This document shows positions 15,388 to 22,827 of a DNA stretch of 64,000 nt, in pieces. The position numbers and the translations under genes are program-made. The first letter of the stretch is position 1. Every line of letters begins with the position of its first letter. Source of the DNA: Tessaracoccus massiliensis. Lineage in GTDB: Bacteria > Actinomycetota > Actinomycetes > Propionibacteriales > Propionibacteriaceae. The stretch is from NCBI RefSeq assembly GCF_000826065.2, contig NZ_LN623543.1:1-64000 (forward strand), read 5' to 3'. Under the pieces are notes generated by a model that saw nothing but the letters and a program-made list of their open reading frames with translations, did no database searches and was not told the origin of the DNA.

Positions 15388-16656
15388 TCAGAAGACGGCG
15401 AGGTTCATCGGCGGCTCATCCACCTGGAAGAGGCGCGACAGACGGCCGATGGCAGCGTCCTCTCCCTGGAGCAGACCGGAGAGGGCCAGCTCGGAGGCCG
15501 TGCGGTCACCGTGCCACATCGCGGCCAGCACATCGACGGGCAACTCGACCTCCGGCTGATCCTCCGTGCACTCGGCGGTGCCGACGCCGTCTGCCGCGGA
15601 GAGCCGCCATGTGCCGCCGCAGTAGTCCATCGGATCGACGAGGCGCACCGCGACGGAGCCCTCACCGTTGAAACCGCGCTGGGCCACCGCGGAGGGGAGG
15701 TCCAGGATCCGCAGCCACACCGGGTCGTCGCCCTCCTTGGGCTGGACGGCCCACGGGTCGACGAGGGAGGCGGCGAGGGGGTCGCCGGGAGGGGAGAGCG
15801 GGTAGGTGAGTCGCTCGACCATGTCCATGTCCGCCATCGCCTTCCACAGCGCCCGGTTGACGGCCTGATCCGAGGCGCAGACCTTACGCACCTCGGTGGT
15901 GATGGGGGTCTCGTGCCAACCCTTCGGAGTGAACAGGGCGAACCCGTCCACGTCGCCGCCCGGGGTGAAGTGCGCGACGCACCGCAGGGAACGGCTGGGG
16001 CCGCCCTCGCCGGAATCCCACTGGCCGGTGTCCATCAGGAAATGGCCGTGCAGGTGGCCCACCGCGCCGCGGTAGCGGGCCTGGTTCTCGCTGACGAGGC
16101 GCTGCCAGTGCTCCTCCAGGAATGACGGGTGCACGAACTCCACCGAGCCCTCCGCAACGGGCACGTCCGTCCGGAACGCCAGCCGGCGGGTGTCGACGTG
16201 GATCGGGTGTGTGTGCGTCGCGATGCCGAAGCCGAAGCGGCCGTAGATCGTGGCTTCAGAAGCCGTCAGCGTGGCCAGCGCCATGCCCTTGTCGCGGGCG
16301 GCATCAGGTTGCGCGCGCATCATGTGCTTCAGAAGGCCGCGGCGCCGGTGGCTGGGGCGCACCGCGACGGTGTTGATCACCAGCGCATCGACCAGTCCAC
16401 GACCGCAGTTGATGGTGGTGGGGGCTGCCGCGAAGCCTGCGATGGCTTCACGGCCGTTGAGGCCGATGCCCTCGGCGGTGATCCTGCCGAGCCATGCCCT
16501 GTCCACGCGTCGGTGCTGACGGTAGGTGGCAACCCGTTCCTCGGTCGCCCGGGCGTCCAGGAAACTGAACCCGAAGATGTCGAGATATTCGGCCCATTGA
16601 GGGCTGTCATCCGGGGTCTCGAGGGGCATGAGGTCGAACTCGTAAGGTGCTTCCAC
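15388..16656 (-). CDS. Eis-like GNAT N-acetyltransferase
   Basis: 422 residues. The layout is that of Eis / MMPL-associated enhanced intracellular survival proteins: an N-terminal GNAT fold with the acetyl-CoA loop VAVRPSHRRRGLLKHMMRA (about residues 105-125), a second GNAT-like half and a C-terminal SCP2-like domain ending MNLAVF. Eis proteins acetylate aminoglycosides and lysines in hexamers; the substrate here is unknown. The gene faces xerD, stops 10 bases apart. The frame opens at GTG 16665, but GTG 16656 is exactly 7 bases after TAGAGT (16669 down to 16664), the leaderless pattern seen at other genes here, so I prefer it. Confidence 0.88.
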   Translation of the reverse strand: MEAPYEFDLMPLETPDDSPQWAEYLDIFGFSFLDARATEERVATYRQHRRVDRAWLGRITAEGIGLNGREAIAGFAAAPTTINCGRGLVDALVINTVAVRPSHRRRGLLKHMMRAQPDAARDKGMALATLTASEATIYGRFGFGIATHTHPIHVDTRRLAFRTDVPVAEGSVEFVHPSFLEEHWQRLVSENQARYRGAVGHLHGHFLMDTGQWDSGEGGPSRSLRCVAHFTPGGDVDGFALFTPKGWHETPITTEVRKVCASDQAVNRALWKAMADMDMVERLTYPLSPPGDPLAASLVDPWAVQPKEGDDPVWLRILDLPSAVAQRGFNGEGSVAVRLVDPMDYCGGTWRLSAADGVGTAECTEDQPEVELPVDVLAAMWHGDRTASELALSGLLQGEDAAIGRLSRLFQVDEPPMNLAVF

Positions 16657-16692
16657 CCGCTCCACTCTAATGGCGTTGGAACCCCGATGTCA

Positions 16693-16725
16693 GAGCCCGG
16701 ACCACCTCATACGTGGTCCGGGCTC
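16693..16725 (+). repeat. Long hairpin 1 with CTCATAC loop
   Basis: Perfect 13-bp stem GAGCCCGGACCAC (16693-16705) with GTGGTCCGGGCTC (16713-16725), loop CTCATAC, then ACTTTTA 6 bases later. It resembles an intrinsic terminator on the plus strand, but no plus-strand gene ends before it. It is homologous in form to the hairpin at 16996-17030. Confidence 0.85.
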
Positions 16726-16810
16726 GCATCACTTTTACCGGCCGAAGGTGGATCGAAGGTTGCGACACGCCGCGGAAGCGGAGAATTTCCGATGAAATTT
16801 CCTGATTCTG

Positions 16811-16839
16811 CTGACAACCGGCGCGCAGGCGTGTAGAAC
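16811..16839 (+). promoter_or_regulatory. Putative housekeeping promoter in the 16.7-17.1 kb gap
   Basis: CTGACA (16811-16816), 17-base spacer, TAGAAC (16834-16839). Spacing is ideal for the main sigma factor. No coding region begins within 270 bases downstream, so transcription would run through hairpin-rich sequence. Confidence 0.45.
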
Positions 16840-16844
16840 TATCC

Positions 16845-17030
16845 ATACGCACTTCCTCCCGAGGAAGAGCGGGAAGGGATTGTCCCACTTCCGATTGCCC
16901 CAGGATCCGTCCAGGTGGCACCCCATCCGGCGAGATGGGAGCGGAACACCAGGATGCCCTTCCAGGCAGGTGACCCGCCACCACCCGCCAACCCAGGTGG
17001 CCCGACCAACTCATACTTGGTCGGGCCACC
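16845..17030 (+). ncRNA. Putative structured small RNA upstream of parA
   Basis: This gene-free stretch of about 185 bases follows a promoter-like sequence and contains several hairpins: CTTCCT-CCCG-AGGAAG (16852-16867), a nested GGAA/GGGA-TTG-TCCC hairpin (16872-16892) and CCCATC-CGGCGA-GATGGG (16922-16939). It ends in a 14-bp hairpin (16996-17030) that would serve as terminator, although no U-tract follows. Conserved reading frames are absent. The RNA family is not one I recognise; I compared it with the actinobacterial 6C RNA and did not see its C-rich loops. A long parA leader is excluded because parA has its own TAGGCT element at 17078. Confidence 0.35.
16996..17030 (+). terminator. Long hairpin 2 with CTCATAC loop
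   Basis: Perfect 14-bp stem, GGTGGCCCGACCAA (16996-17009) with TTGGTCGGGCCACC (17017-17030), loop CTCATAC, identical to the loop of the hairpin at 16693. Stem bases differ from hairpin 1 in a compensatory way (loop-closing C-G versus A-T, seventh pair G-C versus C-G). It could terminate the putative small RNA; no T-run follows, which is common in actinobacteria. Confidence 0.6.
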
Positions 17031-17116
17031 GCCCTGTTCCGGGCCGGTGTGGGCAATGGGGCGCATCCCGGGTCCACTAGGCTGGGGGCACTTGCAAGGA
17101 AGTAGGAGGCACAACC

Positions 17117-18037
17117 GTGGCCGATGACGGGCTGTTCGAGAAGCCGGAGTTCCAGGTGCCGGACGCACCAGTGGAATCGACCCTCGTCGATACCGGTGTG
17201 ATCGGTCCGACGGGGCGGCCGTTGCCAGAGTTCCCGGAGCCTGAGCCGCCAGCGCCGGGCCGCAAGCGCGCCGTCGTGATCTCGATGTGCAACCAGAAGG
17301 GCGGCGTGGGAAAGACCACCACCGCCATCAACCTGGGCGCAGCACTCGTCGAGACCGGCCGCAAGGTGCTGCTGGTCGATTTCGACCCCCAGGGGTCACT
17401 GTCGGTAGGGCTCGGCGTCAATCCGCACACCCTTGAGCGCTCCATCTACAACCTGCTGCTCAGCCGCGAGTACGAGCCCCAGGACGTGATCACCGAGTCC
17501 ACCGTGCCGGGCCTCGACATCCTGCCCAGCAACATCGACCTGTCCGCCGCCGAGGTCCAGTTGGTCAGCGAGGTGGCCCGCGAACAGACCCTCCAGCGCG
17601 TGCTGAACAAGCTGCGCTCCAGCTATGACTACATCCTCATCGACTGCGCCCCGTCCCTGGGCCTGCTGACGATCAACGCGCTCACCGCCAGCGACTACGT
17701 GCTGATCCCGCTGGAGTGCGAGTTCTTCGCGCTGCGCGGCGTCGCCCTGCTGACCGACACCATCTCGAAGGTGCAGGACCGCCTCAACCCGGATCTTGAG
17801 GTCGTGGGCATCCTCGGCACCATGTACGACGCCCGCACGCTGCACAGCCGCGAGGTACTCGAGCGCGTGGTCCAGGCCTTCGGCGACGACGTTTTCCACA
17901 CCGTGATCCGCCGCACCATCAAGTTCCCCGAGACGACGGTGGCCGGCGAGCCCATCACCACCTACGCGACGGCGTCACCGGGCGCAGATGCCTACCGCCA
18001 GCTGGCCCGCGAGGTGCTCCTCAGGAGCGCTGAGTGA
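17117..18037 (+). CDS. ParA family ATPase (segregation locus, ScpAB-linked)
   Basis: 306 residues. After a 50-residue low-complexity Pro/Glu-rich extension comes the deviant Walker A CNQKGGVGKTTTAINLG (residues of about 57-73), then VDFDPQGSLSVGLG, Walker B YILIDCAPSLGLLT and the ParA C-terminal block ILGTMYDARTLHSREVLE. It is a Soj/ParA-type ATPase, but it lies beside scpA/scpB and not beside parB; the chromosomal parAB pair is normally near oriC. Its role in segregation is inferred. GTG 17117 has a good Shine-Dalgarno AGGAGGC. A TAGGCT -10-like element lies at 17078. It overlaps the next gene by GTGA. Confidence 0.9.
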   Translation: MADDGLFEKPEFQVPDAPVESTLVDTGVIGPTGRPLPEFPEPEPPAPGRKRAVVISMCNQKGGVGKTTTAINLGAALVETGRKVLLVDFDPQGSLSVGLGVNPHTLERSIYNLLLSREYEPQDVITESTVPGLDILPSNIDLSAAEVQLVSEVAREQTLQRVLNKLRSSYDYILIDCAPSLGLLTINALTASDYVLIPLECEFFALRGVALLTDTISKVQDRLNPDLEVVGILGTMYDARTLHSREVLERVVQAFGDDVFHTVIRRTIKFPETTVAGEPITTYATASPGADAYRQLAREVLLRSAE

Positions 18038-18402
18038 GCAGGCGCGCCGAGCTGCCCGGGGCCTCCGAACTCTTCCGCCCCACCCGGCCGGCCCCAGAGC
18101 CGCCGCCGGCGCCCACGCCCGCGGCTGAACCGCGGCGACCCGCAGCGGAGCCTGCCGCTGATCCCGCCCTCGAGCAGGCTCCGGTGCCGACGGGGCGGGT
18201 CAAGCACGATCACAAGATCACGGTCTACTTCAGCGAGGATGAACTCCTGGCCCTGGAGGATGCCAACCTCGACCTGCGGCGCACGCACGGCATCCGCGTG
18301 GACCGGGGACGCATCGTGCGCGTGGCGGTCGCCCACGCCGTGGCGGATCTGATCGCACGCGGCGCCGACAGCGATCTCGTGGCCGAACTCAGAGACCAGT
18401 GA
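18034..18402 (+). CDS. Hypothetical protein, possible ParA partner
   Basis: 122 residues. The first 55 are Pro/Ala-rich and probably disordered. The last 65 (KITVYFSEDELLALEDANLDLRRTHG then RVDRGRIVRVAVAHAVADLI) look like a ribbon-helix-helix fold: one strand followed by two helices, as in ParB-like or plasmid-partition RHH proteins. That match is by eye. It overlaps parA at its start (GTGA) and scpA at its end (GTGA), so its product is translated with both. A DNA-binding partner for the neighbouring ParA is the simplest hypothesis. Confidence 0.75.
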   Translation: MSRRAELPGASELFRPTRPAPEPPPAPTPAAEPRRPAAEPAADPALEQAPVPTGRVKHDHKITVYFSEDELLALEDANLDLRRTHGIRVDRGRIVRVAVAHAVADLIARGADSDLVAELRDQ

Positions 18403-19229
18403 GCCGAGGCAAAGCTCAGGGCGAGCAGCGCGACGAGCTGCCGGGCTTCGAGCTGCGCCTCTCCAACTTCGAGGGCCCATTCGACCTGCTGCTCGACCTC
18501 ATCTCACGTCGCGAGCTGGACATCACGGAGGTGGCGCTCAGCGCCGTGACCGACGAATTCATCGCCTACGTCAAGCTCGGCGGCGAGGTGTGGGACCTCG
18601 ACAAGACCAGTTCCTTCCTCGTCGTGGCGGCCACCCTCCTCGACCTCAAGGCGGCCCGGCTTCTGCCAGGCGGGGAAGTCAGCGACCCCGAGGACATCGC
18701 CGCGCTGGAGGCTCGCGATCTGTTGTTCGCACGGCTGCTGCAGTACCGCGCCTTCAAGAGGCTGGCCGAATGGGTCTCCGAACACATGCTCGCCGCCGAA
18801 TCCACGCATTGGCGCCCCGGCGGACTCGAGGAACAGTTCCGCGGCGTCCTGCCCGAAGTGGAACTCAACCTCACGCCCGACGACGTGGCCAGGCTCGCCG
18901 CCGGCGCCATGGTCCCCAAACCTCCACCGGTGGTCGAGCTGAGCCACCTCCACGGCAGCTCGGTCAGCGTGCCCGAGCAGGTCTCCCACGTGGCCGACCG
19001 GCTCCGCCGGGACGGCTCGGCCACCTTCCGCTCCCTGATCTCCGGCGCGGACCGGCTCACCGTGGTGGTGCGCTTCCTCGCCATCCTCGAACTGTTCCGG
19101 GCCCAGCAGGTGGCCTTGGAGCAGTTGGAGCCGCTCGGCGAGCTCACCATACGGTGGACCGCCGGAGACCAGGCCGCCGTCGAGGTCACCGACGACTACG
19201 GCCCCCAACCCGAACTGGAGGATGCATGA
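18399..19229 (+). CDS. scpA: Segregation and condensation protein A
   Basis: 276 residues; the kleisin of the SMC-ScpAB condensin. The diagnostic start FELRLSNFEGPFDLLLDLISRRELDITEVALSAVTDEF (here described from residue 14 on) is the N-terminal helix pair that binds the SMC neck, and the C-terminal winged helix around TFRSLISGADRLTVVVRFLAILELFRAQQVALEQ binds the SMC head. GTG start at 18399 overlaps the preceding stop. Length is normal. Followed by scpB with a 4-bp overlap. Confidence 0.95.
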   Translation: MSRGKAQGEQRDELPGFELRLSNFEGPFDLLLDLISRRELDITEVALSAVTDEFIAYVKLGGEVWDLDKTSSFLVVAATLLDLKAARLLPGGEVSDPEDIAALEARDLLFARLLQYRAFKRLAEWVSEHMLAAESTHWRPGGLEEQFRGVLPEVELNLTPDDVARLAAGAMVPKPPPVVELSHLHGSSVSVPEQVSHVADRLRRDGSATFRSLISGADRLTVVVRFLAILELFRAQQVALEQLEPLGELTIRWTAGDQAAVEVTDDYGPQPELEDA

Positions 19230-19828
19230 GCACCCAGGCCGCCCTCGAAGCCATCCTGCTGATGGCCACCGAACCCGTGCCCACCAATGAGTTGGCCGCC
19301 GCGCTGGAGCTGACCTCTGACGAGGCAGAGCGCGAACTGGAGGCCATCGCCTCCTTCTACGACGAGCACGAACGCGGGATCAGGCTGCGCCGGATCGCGG
19401 GCGGGTGGCGGTTCGCCACGGACACCGCCCTGGCCGACGTCCTCGAGGCATGGCTCGTCTCGGACCAGCGCTCGCGCCTCACCCAGGCTGCGCTGGAGAC
19501 GCTGTCGGTCATCGCCTACCTCCAGCCCGTCACCCGTAGCCGGATCTCCGGGGTGCGGGGCGTGGGCGTCGACGGGGTGGTCAAGACCCTGTTGGTGCGT
19601 GGCCTGATCGCGGAGGCGGGGGAGGACCCCGTCACCGGGGCCATGACGTTCGGCACCACACCTCTGTTCCTGCAGAAACTGGGCCTCAACTCACTCAAAG
19701 AGCTGCCGGACTTGGCGCCACTGCTGCCAGACGCCGTAGCCTTGGAAGCTGAGCTGGGCCAGTTGGCCGCCGCGACGGCGCCCGAACCCCCAGCCGAAGA
19801 GGAGCAGGAAGATGAACAACCAGCCTGA
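19226..19828 (+). CDS. scpB: Segregation and condensation protein B
   Basis: 200 residues; partner of ScpA in condensin. Two winged-helix domains: EAILLMATEPVPTNELAAAL near the start and LSVIAYLQPVTRSRISGVRGV near residue 95, then the typical TTPLFLQKLGLNSLKELPDL. The tail is acidic. I start at ATG 19226 (overlap ATGA with scpA); the much longer open frame upstream is antifunctional shadow of scpA. It overlaps rluB by 17 bp. Confidence 0.95.
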   Translation: MSTQAALEAILLMATEPVPTNELAAALELTSDEAERELEAIASFYDEHERGIRLRRIAGGWRFATDTALADVLEAWLVSDQRSRLTQAALETLSVIAYLQPVTRSRISGVRGVGVDGVVKTLLVRGLIAEAGEDPVTGAMTFGTTPLFLQKLGLNSLKELPDLAPLLPDAVALEAELGQLAAATAPEPPAEEEQEDEQPA

Positions 19829-20573
19829 GGCACAAGGACCGAAAACACAGGAAGGCGTGCGCCTGCAGAAGGTGCTGGCGGCCGCCGGCATCGCGTCGCG
19901 CCGAGCCAGCGAGATCCTGATCGATGAGGGCCGGGTGGAGGTCAACGGCAAGATCGTCACCGAGCAGGGCAGGCGCGTCAACCCGGAGACGGACCACATC
20001 CGTGTGGACGGCTCCCGCATCCCGCCGCCGCGCCACCACCTATACCTGGTGATGAACAAGCCCCGCGGCGTCGTGTCCACCATGGAGGATCCAGAGGGCC
20101 GCAAGACGCTGCTCGACTACCTGCCGCGGCTCAAGGAACGCATCTTCCACGTCGGCCGGCTCGACACCGACACCGAGGGGCTCATCCTGCTGACCAACGA
20201 CGGCGAGTTCGCCCACCGGATGGCGCATCCCAGTTACGAGGTGCCCAAGACCTACCACGTGCAGGCCGCCGGCGTGATGGACAACCGCACGCTCAAGCGA
20301 CTCGAGAAGGGCGTCACGCTCGACGACGGCCCCGTCAAGCCGGACAAGGTCAAGCTCATCTCCCGCGCCCAGAGCCGCACGCTGCTCGAGGTGTCGTTGC
20401 ACTCGGGCCGCAACCGCATCGTGCGCAGGATGCTCGACACGGTCGGCCACCCCGTCGACAGGCTGGCCCGCACCGCCATCGGCCCCGTCCGGCTCGGCAA
20501 CCTGCCCGTCGGTGAGATCCGTGAGCTGAGCCGGGAGGAGCTGGGCGCGCTGCTCGACCTCGTCGGCATGTGA
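19812..20573 (+). CDS. rluB: 23S rRNA pseudouridine synthase, RluB family
   Basis: 253 residues. N-terminal S4 domain (RLQKVLAAAGIASRRASEILI), then the RsuA-type catalytic domain with HVGRLDTDTEGLILLTNDG, which holds the catalytic Asp, and later LHSGRNRIVRRMLDTVGHPV. The RsuA/RluB/E/F group isomerises single uridines in rRNA; RluB (E. coli U2605) is the usual name in this scpA-scpB context. ATG 19812 has AGGAGCAGGAAG before it. Confidence 0.93.
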   Translation: MNNQPEAQGPKTQEGVRLQKVLAAAGIASRRASEILIDEGRVEVNGKIVTEQGRRVNPETDHIRVDGSRIPPPRHHLYLVMNKPRGVVSTMEDPEGRKTLLDYLPRLKERIFHVGRLDTDTEGLILLTNDGEFAHRMAHPSYEVPKTYHVQAAGVMDNRTLKRLEKGVTLDDGPVKPDKVKLISRAQSRTLLEVSLHSGRNRIVRRMLDTVGHPVDRLARTAIGPVRLGNLPVGEIRELSREELGALLDLVGM

Positions 20574-20609
20574 TCGACGTGCGCTAGGTTGAAAGCCAAG
20601 GAGGTGCCT

Positions 20610-21527
20610 GTGAGCGGGTACAAGGATTTCGACTTCGACTTCGATGCGACTCAGCAGAGCGCCTGGGAGCAGTTCACCGAACGCCTCGATGAGGTGCTGT
20701 CCGTCATGGACTCCACGGCGGACCTGACGATCTCCGTCGCGCCACCTCCGCACAAGGAGGGGCGCGACGATCAGAGTGAGCGCCCCGGAATTCTCTTCGC
20801 GGTGCATGAGCCGGGCACGATCTCGGCCTACGTCAAGGGCCCCGACGACGGTGAGCCGACGCCGGAGCAGGCCGAGGCGCTGCACCGCCTCGCCTGGGGG
20901 CAACCCACAGCCGAGGAGCCGCGGTTCCACACCGTGGCCGATCAGGAGGAGTCGGCGGCGCTGGCCCTGCTGGCCACGGAGACCCTCTCCGAGGTGTTCG
21001 GCGTGCTGCACCCGATCTTCCTGGAGCCTGACCAGTTGGCGGAGATCCTGCAGGGTCAGACCGACTGGGTGCCGCTGACGCCCAAGCCGCTGAGCAGGGA
21101 ACAGGTCTCGGTGATGCCGGTCAACCGCACAGATCTGGACAACCTGGTCGACTACGAGTTGGCCAAGGCCTTCGGCCATCCGCCGCTGCGCAATCAGCAG
21201 GGCGACGTGGCGATCCGGGTGGGCTCCACGATGGTGTTCCTGCGATCCACGCCAGATGCCGCCGAGTTGGTGCTGTTCTCCGCGCTGGTGCACGACGTGG
21301 AGGGTCGTTCCCGCGCGTGCGAGGTGCTCAACGACCTCAACGTGGAGGCCCGCTACGGCCGCTTCGCGCTGCACCGCGACCGCGTTTTCGTGCAGATCTC
21401 GGTGGCGGCCAAGCCATTCGTGCCGGCACACCTGCACCAGGCGCTGACCCACCTGAGCCAGATCGCGGACGGCATCGACGACGCGCTGGCCACCAAGCTG
21501 GGTGGCCGCACCACGTTCTCCGGCTGA
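20610..21527 (+). CDS. TY-Chap / YbjN-like chaperone-fold protein
   Basis: 305 residues. The protein has three alpha/beta segments resembling the type III secretion chaperone-like (TY-Chap, YbjN) fold found in actinobacteria: an N-terminal part to about residue 110, a middle part (VMPVNRTDLDNLVDYELAKAFG) and a C-terminal part (AELVLFSALVHDVEGRSRACEVLNDLN ... RVFVQISVAAKPF). No catalytic motif. GTG 20610 is chosen over the earlier ATG 20589 because AAGGAGGTG ends 4 bases before it. A TAGGTT -10-like element lies at 20585. The family is a visual assignment; the function is not known. Confidence 0.8.
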   Translation: MSGYKDFDFDFDATQQSAWEQFTERLDEVLSVMDSTADLTISVAPPPHKEGRDDQSERPGILFAVHEPGTISAYVKGPDDGEPTPEQAEALHRLAWGQPTAEEPRFHTVADQEESAALALLATETLSEVFGVLHPIFLEPDQLAEILQGQTDWVPLTPKPLSREQVSVMPVNRTDLDNLVDYELAKAFGHPPLRNQQGDVAIRVGSTMVFLRSTPDAAELVLFSALVHDVEGRSRACEVLNDLNVEARYGRFALHRDRVFVQISVAAKPFVPAHLHQALTHLSQIADGIDDALATKLGGRTTFSG

Positions 21528-21546
21528 CAGCGCTAGGGTTTGGTAC

Positions 21547-21948
21547 ATGACCGATCCGCAACAGGTGACCTACTTCAACACGCTCGACGCTGGAGAATGC
21601 TGGGCGCTCCTGGGTGAGACCGAGGTCGGCCGCATCGCCTGGCAGGGAGGCGACGGCATCGTCGTCGTGCCGGTCAACTACCGGGTGATCGACCGCAGCA
21701 TCGTCTTTCACACCGCCGACGGATCCGGGCTGTCGAAGCTGGCAGACGGCAGACAGGTCTCCTTCCAGGCCGACGAGATCGACCGGGAATCCGCCATCGG
21801 CTGGTCTGTGCTCGTCCGCGGCACCGCCACGCCGGCGGACCCTGCGGTGGTCAACACGAGTTGGCTCGAGGGCGAACGCACCGTGGGCGTGGCCATCACC
21901 GCGACGTCGATCGACGGCCGCGTCGTCTCCGGCACCAAGAAGGGCTGA
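21547..21948 (+). CDS. Pyridoxamine 5'-phosphate oxidase-related flavin-binding protein
   Basis: 133 residues. Split-barrel fold pattern: CWALLGETEVGRIAWQGGDGIVVVPVNYRVIDRSIVFHT at the start, then GLSKLADGRQVSFQADEIDRESAIGWSVLVRGTA. Members bind FMN or F420 and act as reductases; the cofactor cannot be told here. Start ATG 21547 is exactly 7 bases after TAGGGT (21534-21539), so it is probably leaderless. Three bases separate it from the universal stress gene, a common pairing in actinobacterial stress regulons. Confidence 0.85.
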   Translation: MTDPQQVTYFNTLDAGECWALLGETEVGRIAWQGGDGIVVVPVNYRVIDRSIVFHTADGSGLSKLADGRQVSFQADEIDRESAIGWSVLVRGTATPADPAVVNTSWLEGERTVGVAITATSIDGRVVSGTKKG

Positions 21949-21951
21949 AAC

Positions 21952-22827
21952 ATGACAGACAAGACACTCCCGCTCGTGGTGGTCGGCGTCGACGGCAGCG
22001 ACGACGGCCTGCGCGCCGTGCGCTTCGGGACCAACGTGGCGCTGCGCGTCGACGGTGAGATCCTGCTGGTCAACGCAGTCGACGACACGCTCATGGCCGG
22101 CGCGTGGGGCGTGGTGTATGACCCCGAGGTGCTGCAGTCCGCCGGCCTGACGGCCAATGAGCAGGCCCGAGACCTGGCACTGAGCCTCGGCCTGCCCGAG
22201 CACCGCATCAAGACCGAGGTCGTCATGGGGTCGCCCGGCGGTGTGATGGCCAGGCTGAGCGAGGTCGCCAGCCTCGTCGTCGTGGGCCGACGCGCCGCCT
22301 CCGGAGTGGAGCGCATGTTCGTGGGTTCCACCTCCGTGTCCGTCGTGGCCAACGCGTCGTGCCCCGTGGTGGTCATTTCCGCCGCCGCGCACCCCAACCC
22401 GGTGGGGCAGAAGGGCATCGTGGGAGTAGGTCTGCAGACCAGCCCCGGCTCCGAGCACACTCTCGCCGCAGGCTTCGAGCAGGCCCACCGCCTCGGCGCC
22501 CGGCTCGAGATCGTGCACGCCATCCAGCCTCCGGTCGGTCTCTTCGCCCGCAAGCTGTCGCCCGCCCAACTCGACGAACAGGTGCGCTTCGCGAAGGGTG
22601 GTATCGAGGCCATCGCCAACGAAGCCGCCCAGCGGTACCCCGAGGTGCAGTACCGCGTGGAGGTGGCCGTCGACAGCCCCATCAACGAGCTGGTCAGCCG
22701 CAGCGCCGGCTACGACCTACTGGTCGTCGGCGTTGGGGAATCGCCCATCCCGGGGCTGTCCCTGGGTGGCCTGATGCGGGGCCTGCTGGCCCACGCCGAG
22801 TGCCCGCTGTACGTCGCGCGCGGATGA
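21952..22827 (+). CDS. Universal stress protein with two UspA domains
   Basis: 291 residues, tandem UspA domains. Domain 1 starts LVVVGVDGSDDGLRAVRFG and ends with the ATP-binding signature VVVGRRAASGVERMFVGSTSVSVVANASCPVVVI. Domain 2 starts GIVGVGLQTSPGSEHTLAAGFE and ends VGVGESPIPGLSLGGLMRGLLAHAECPLYVAR. The first domain keeps a G-2x-G-9x-G(S/T) loop. Start ATG 21952. Stop overlaps the hrpA start (ATGA). Confidence 0.92.
   Translation: MTDKTLPLVVVGVDGSDDGLRAVRFGTNVALRVDGEILLVNAVDDTLMAGAWGVVYDPEVLQSAGLTANEQARDLALSLGLPEHRIKTEVVMGSPGGVMARLSEVASLVVVGRRAASGVERMFVGSTSVSVVANASCPVVVISAAAHPNPVGQKGIVGVGLQTSPGSEHTLAAGFEQAHRLGARLEIVHAIQPPVGLFARKLSPAQLDEQVRFAKGGIEAIANEAAQRYPEVQYRVEVAVDSPINELVSRSAGYDLLVVGVGESPIPGLSLGGLMRGLLAHAECPLYVARG

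Noticed and set aside
16750-17030. 6C RNA or a riboswitch upstream of parA
   Set aside because: The C-rich hairpin loops of 6C RNA are missing and parA has its own nearer -10 element; no known riboswitch core was seen.
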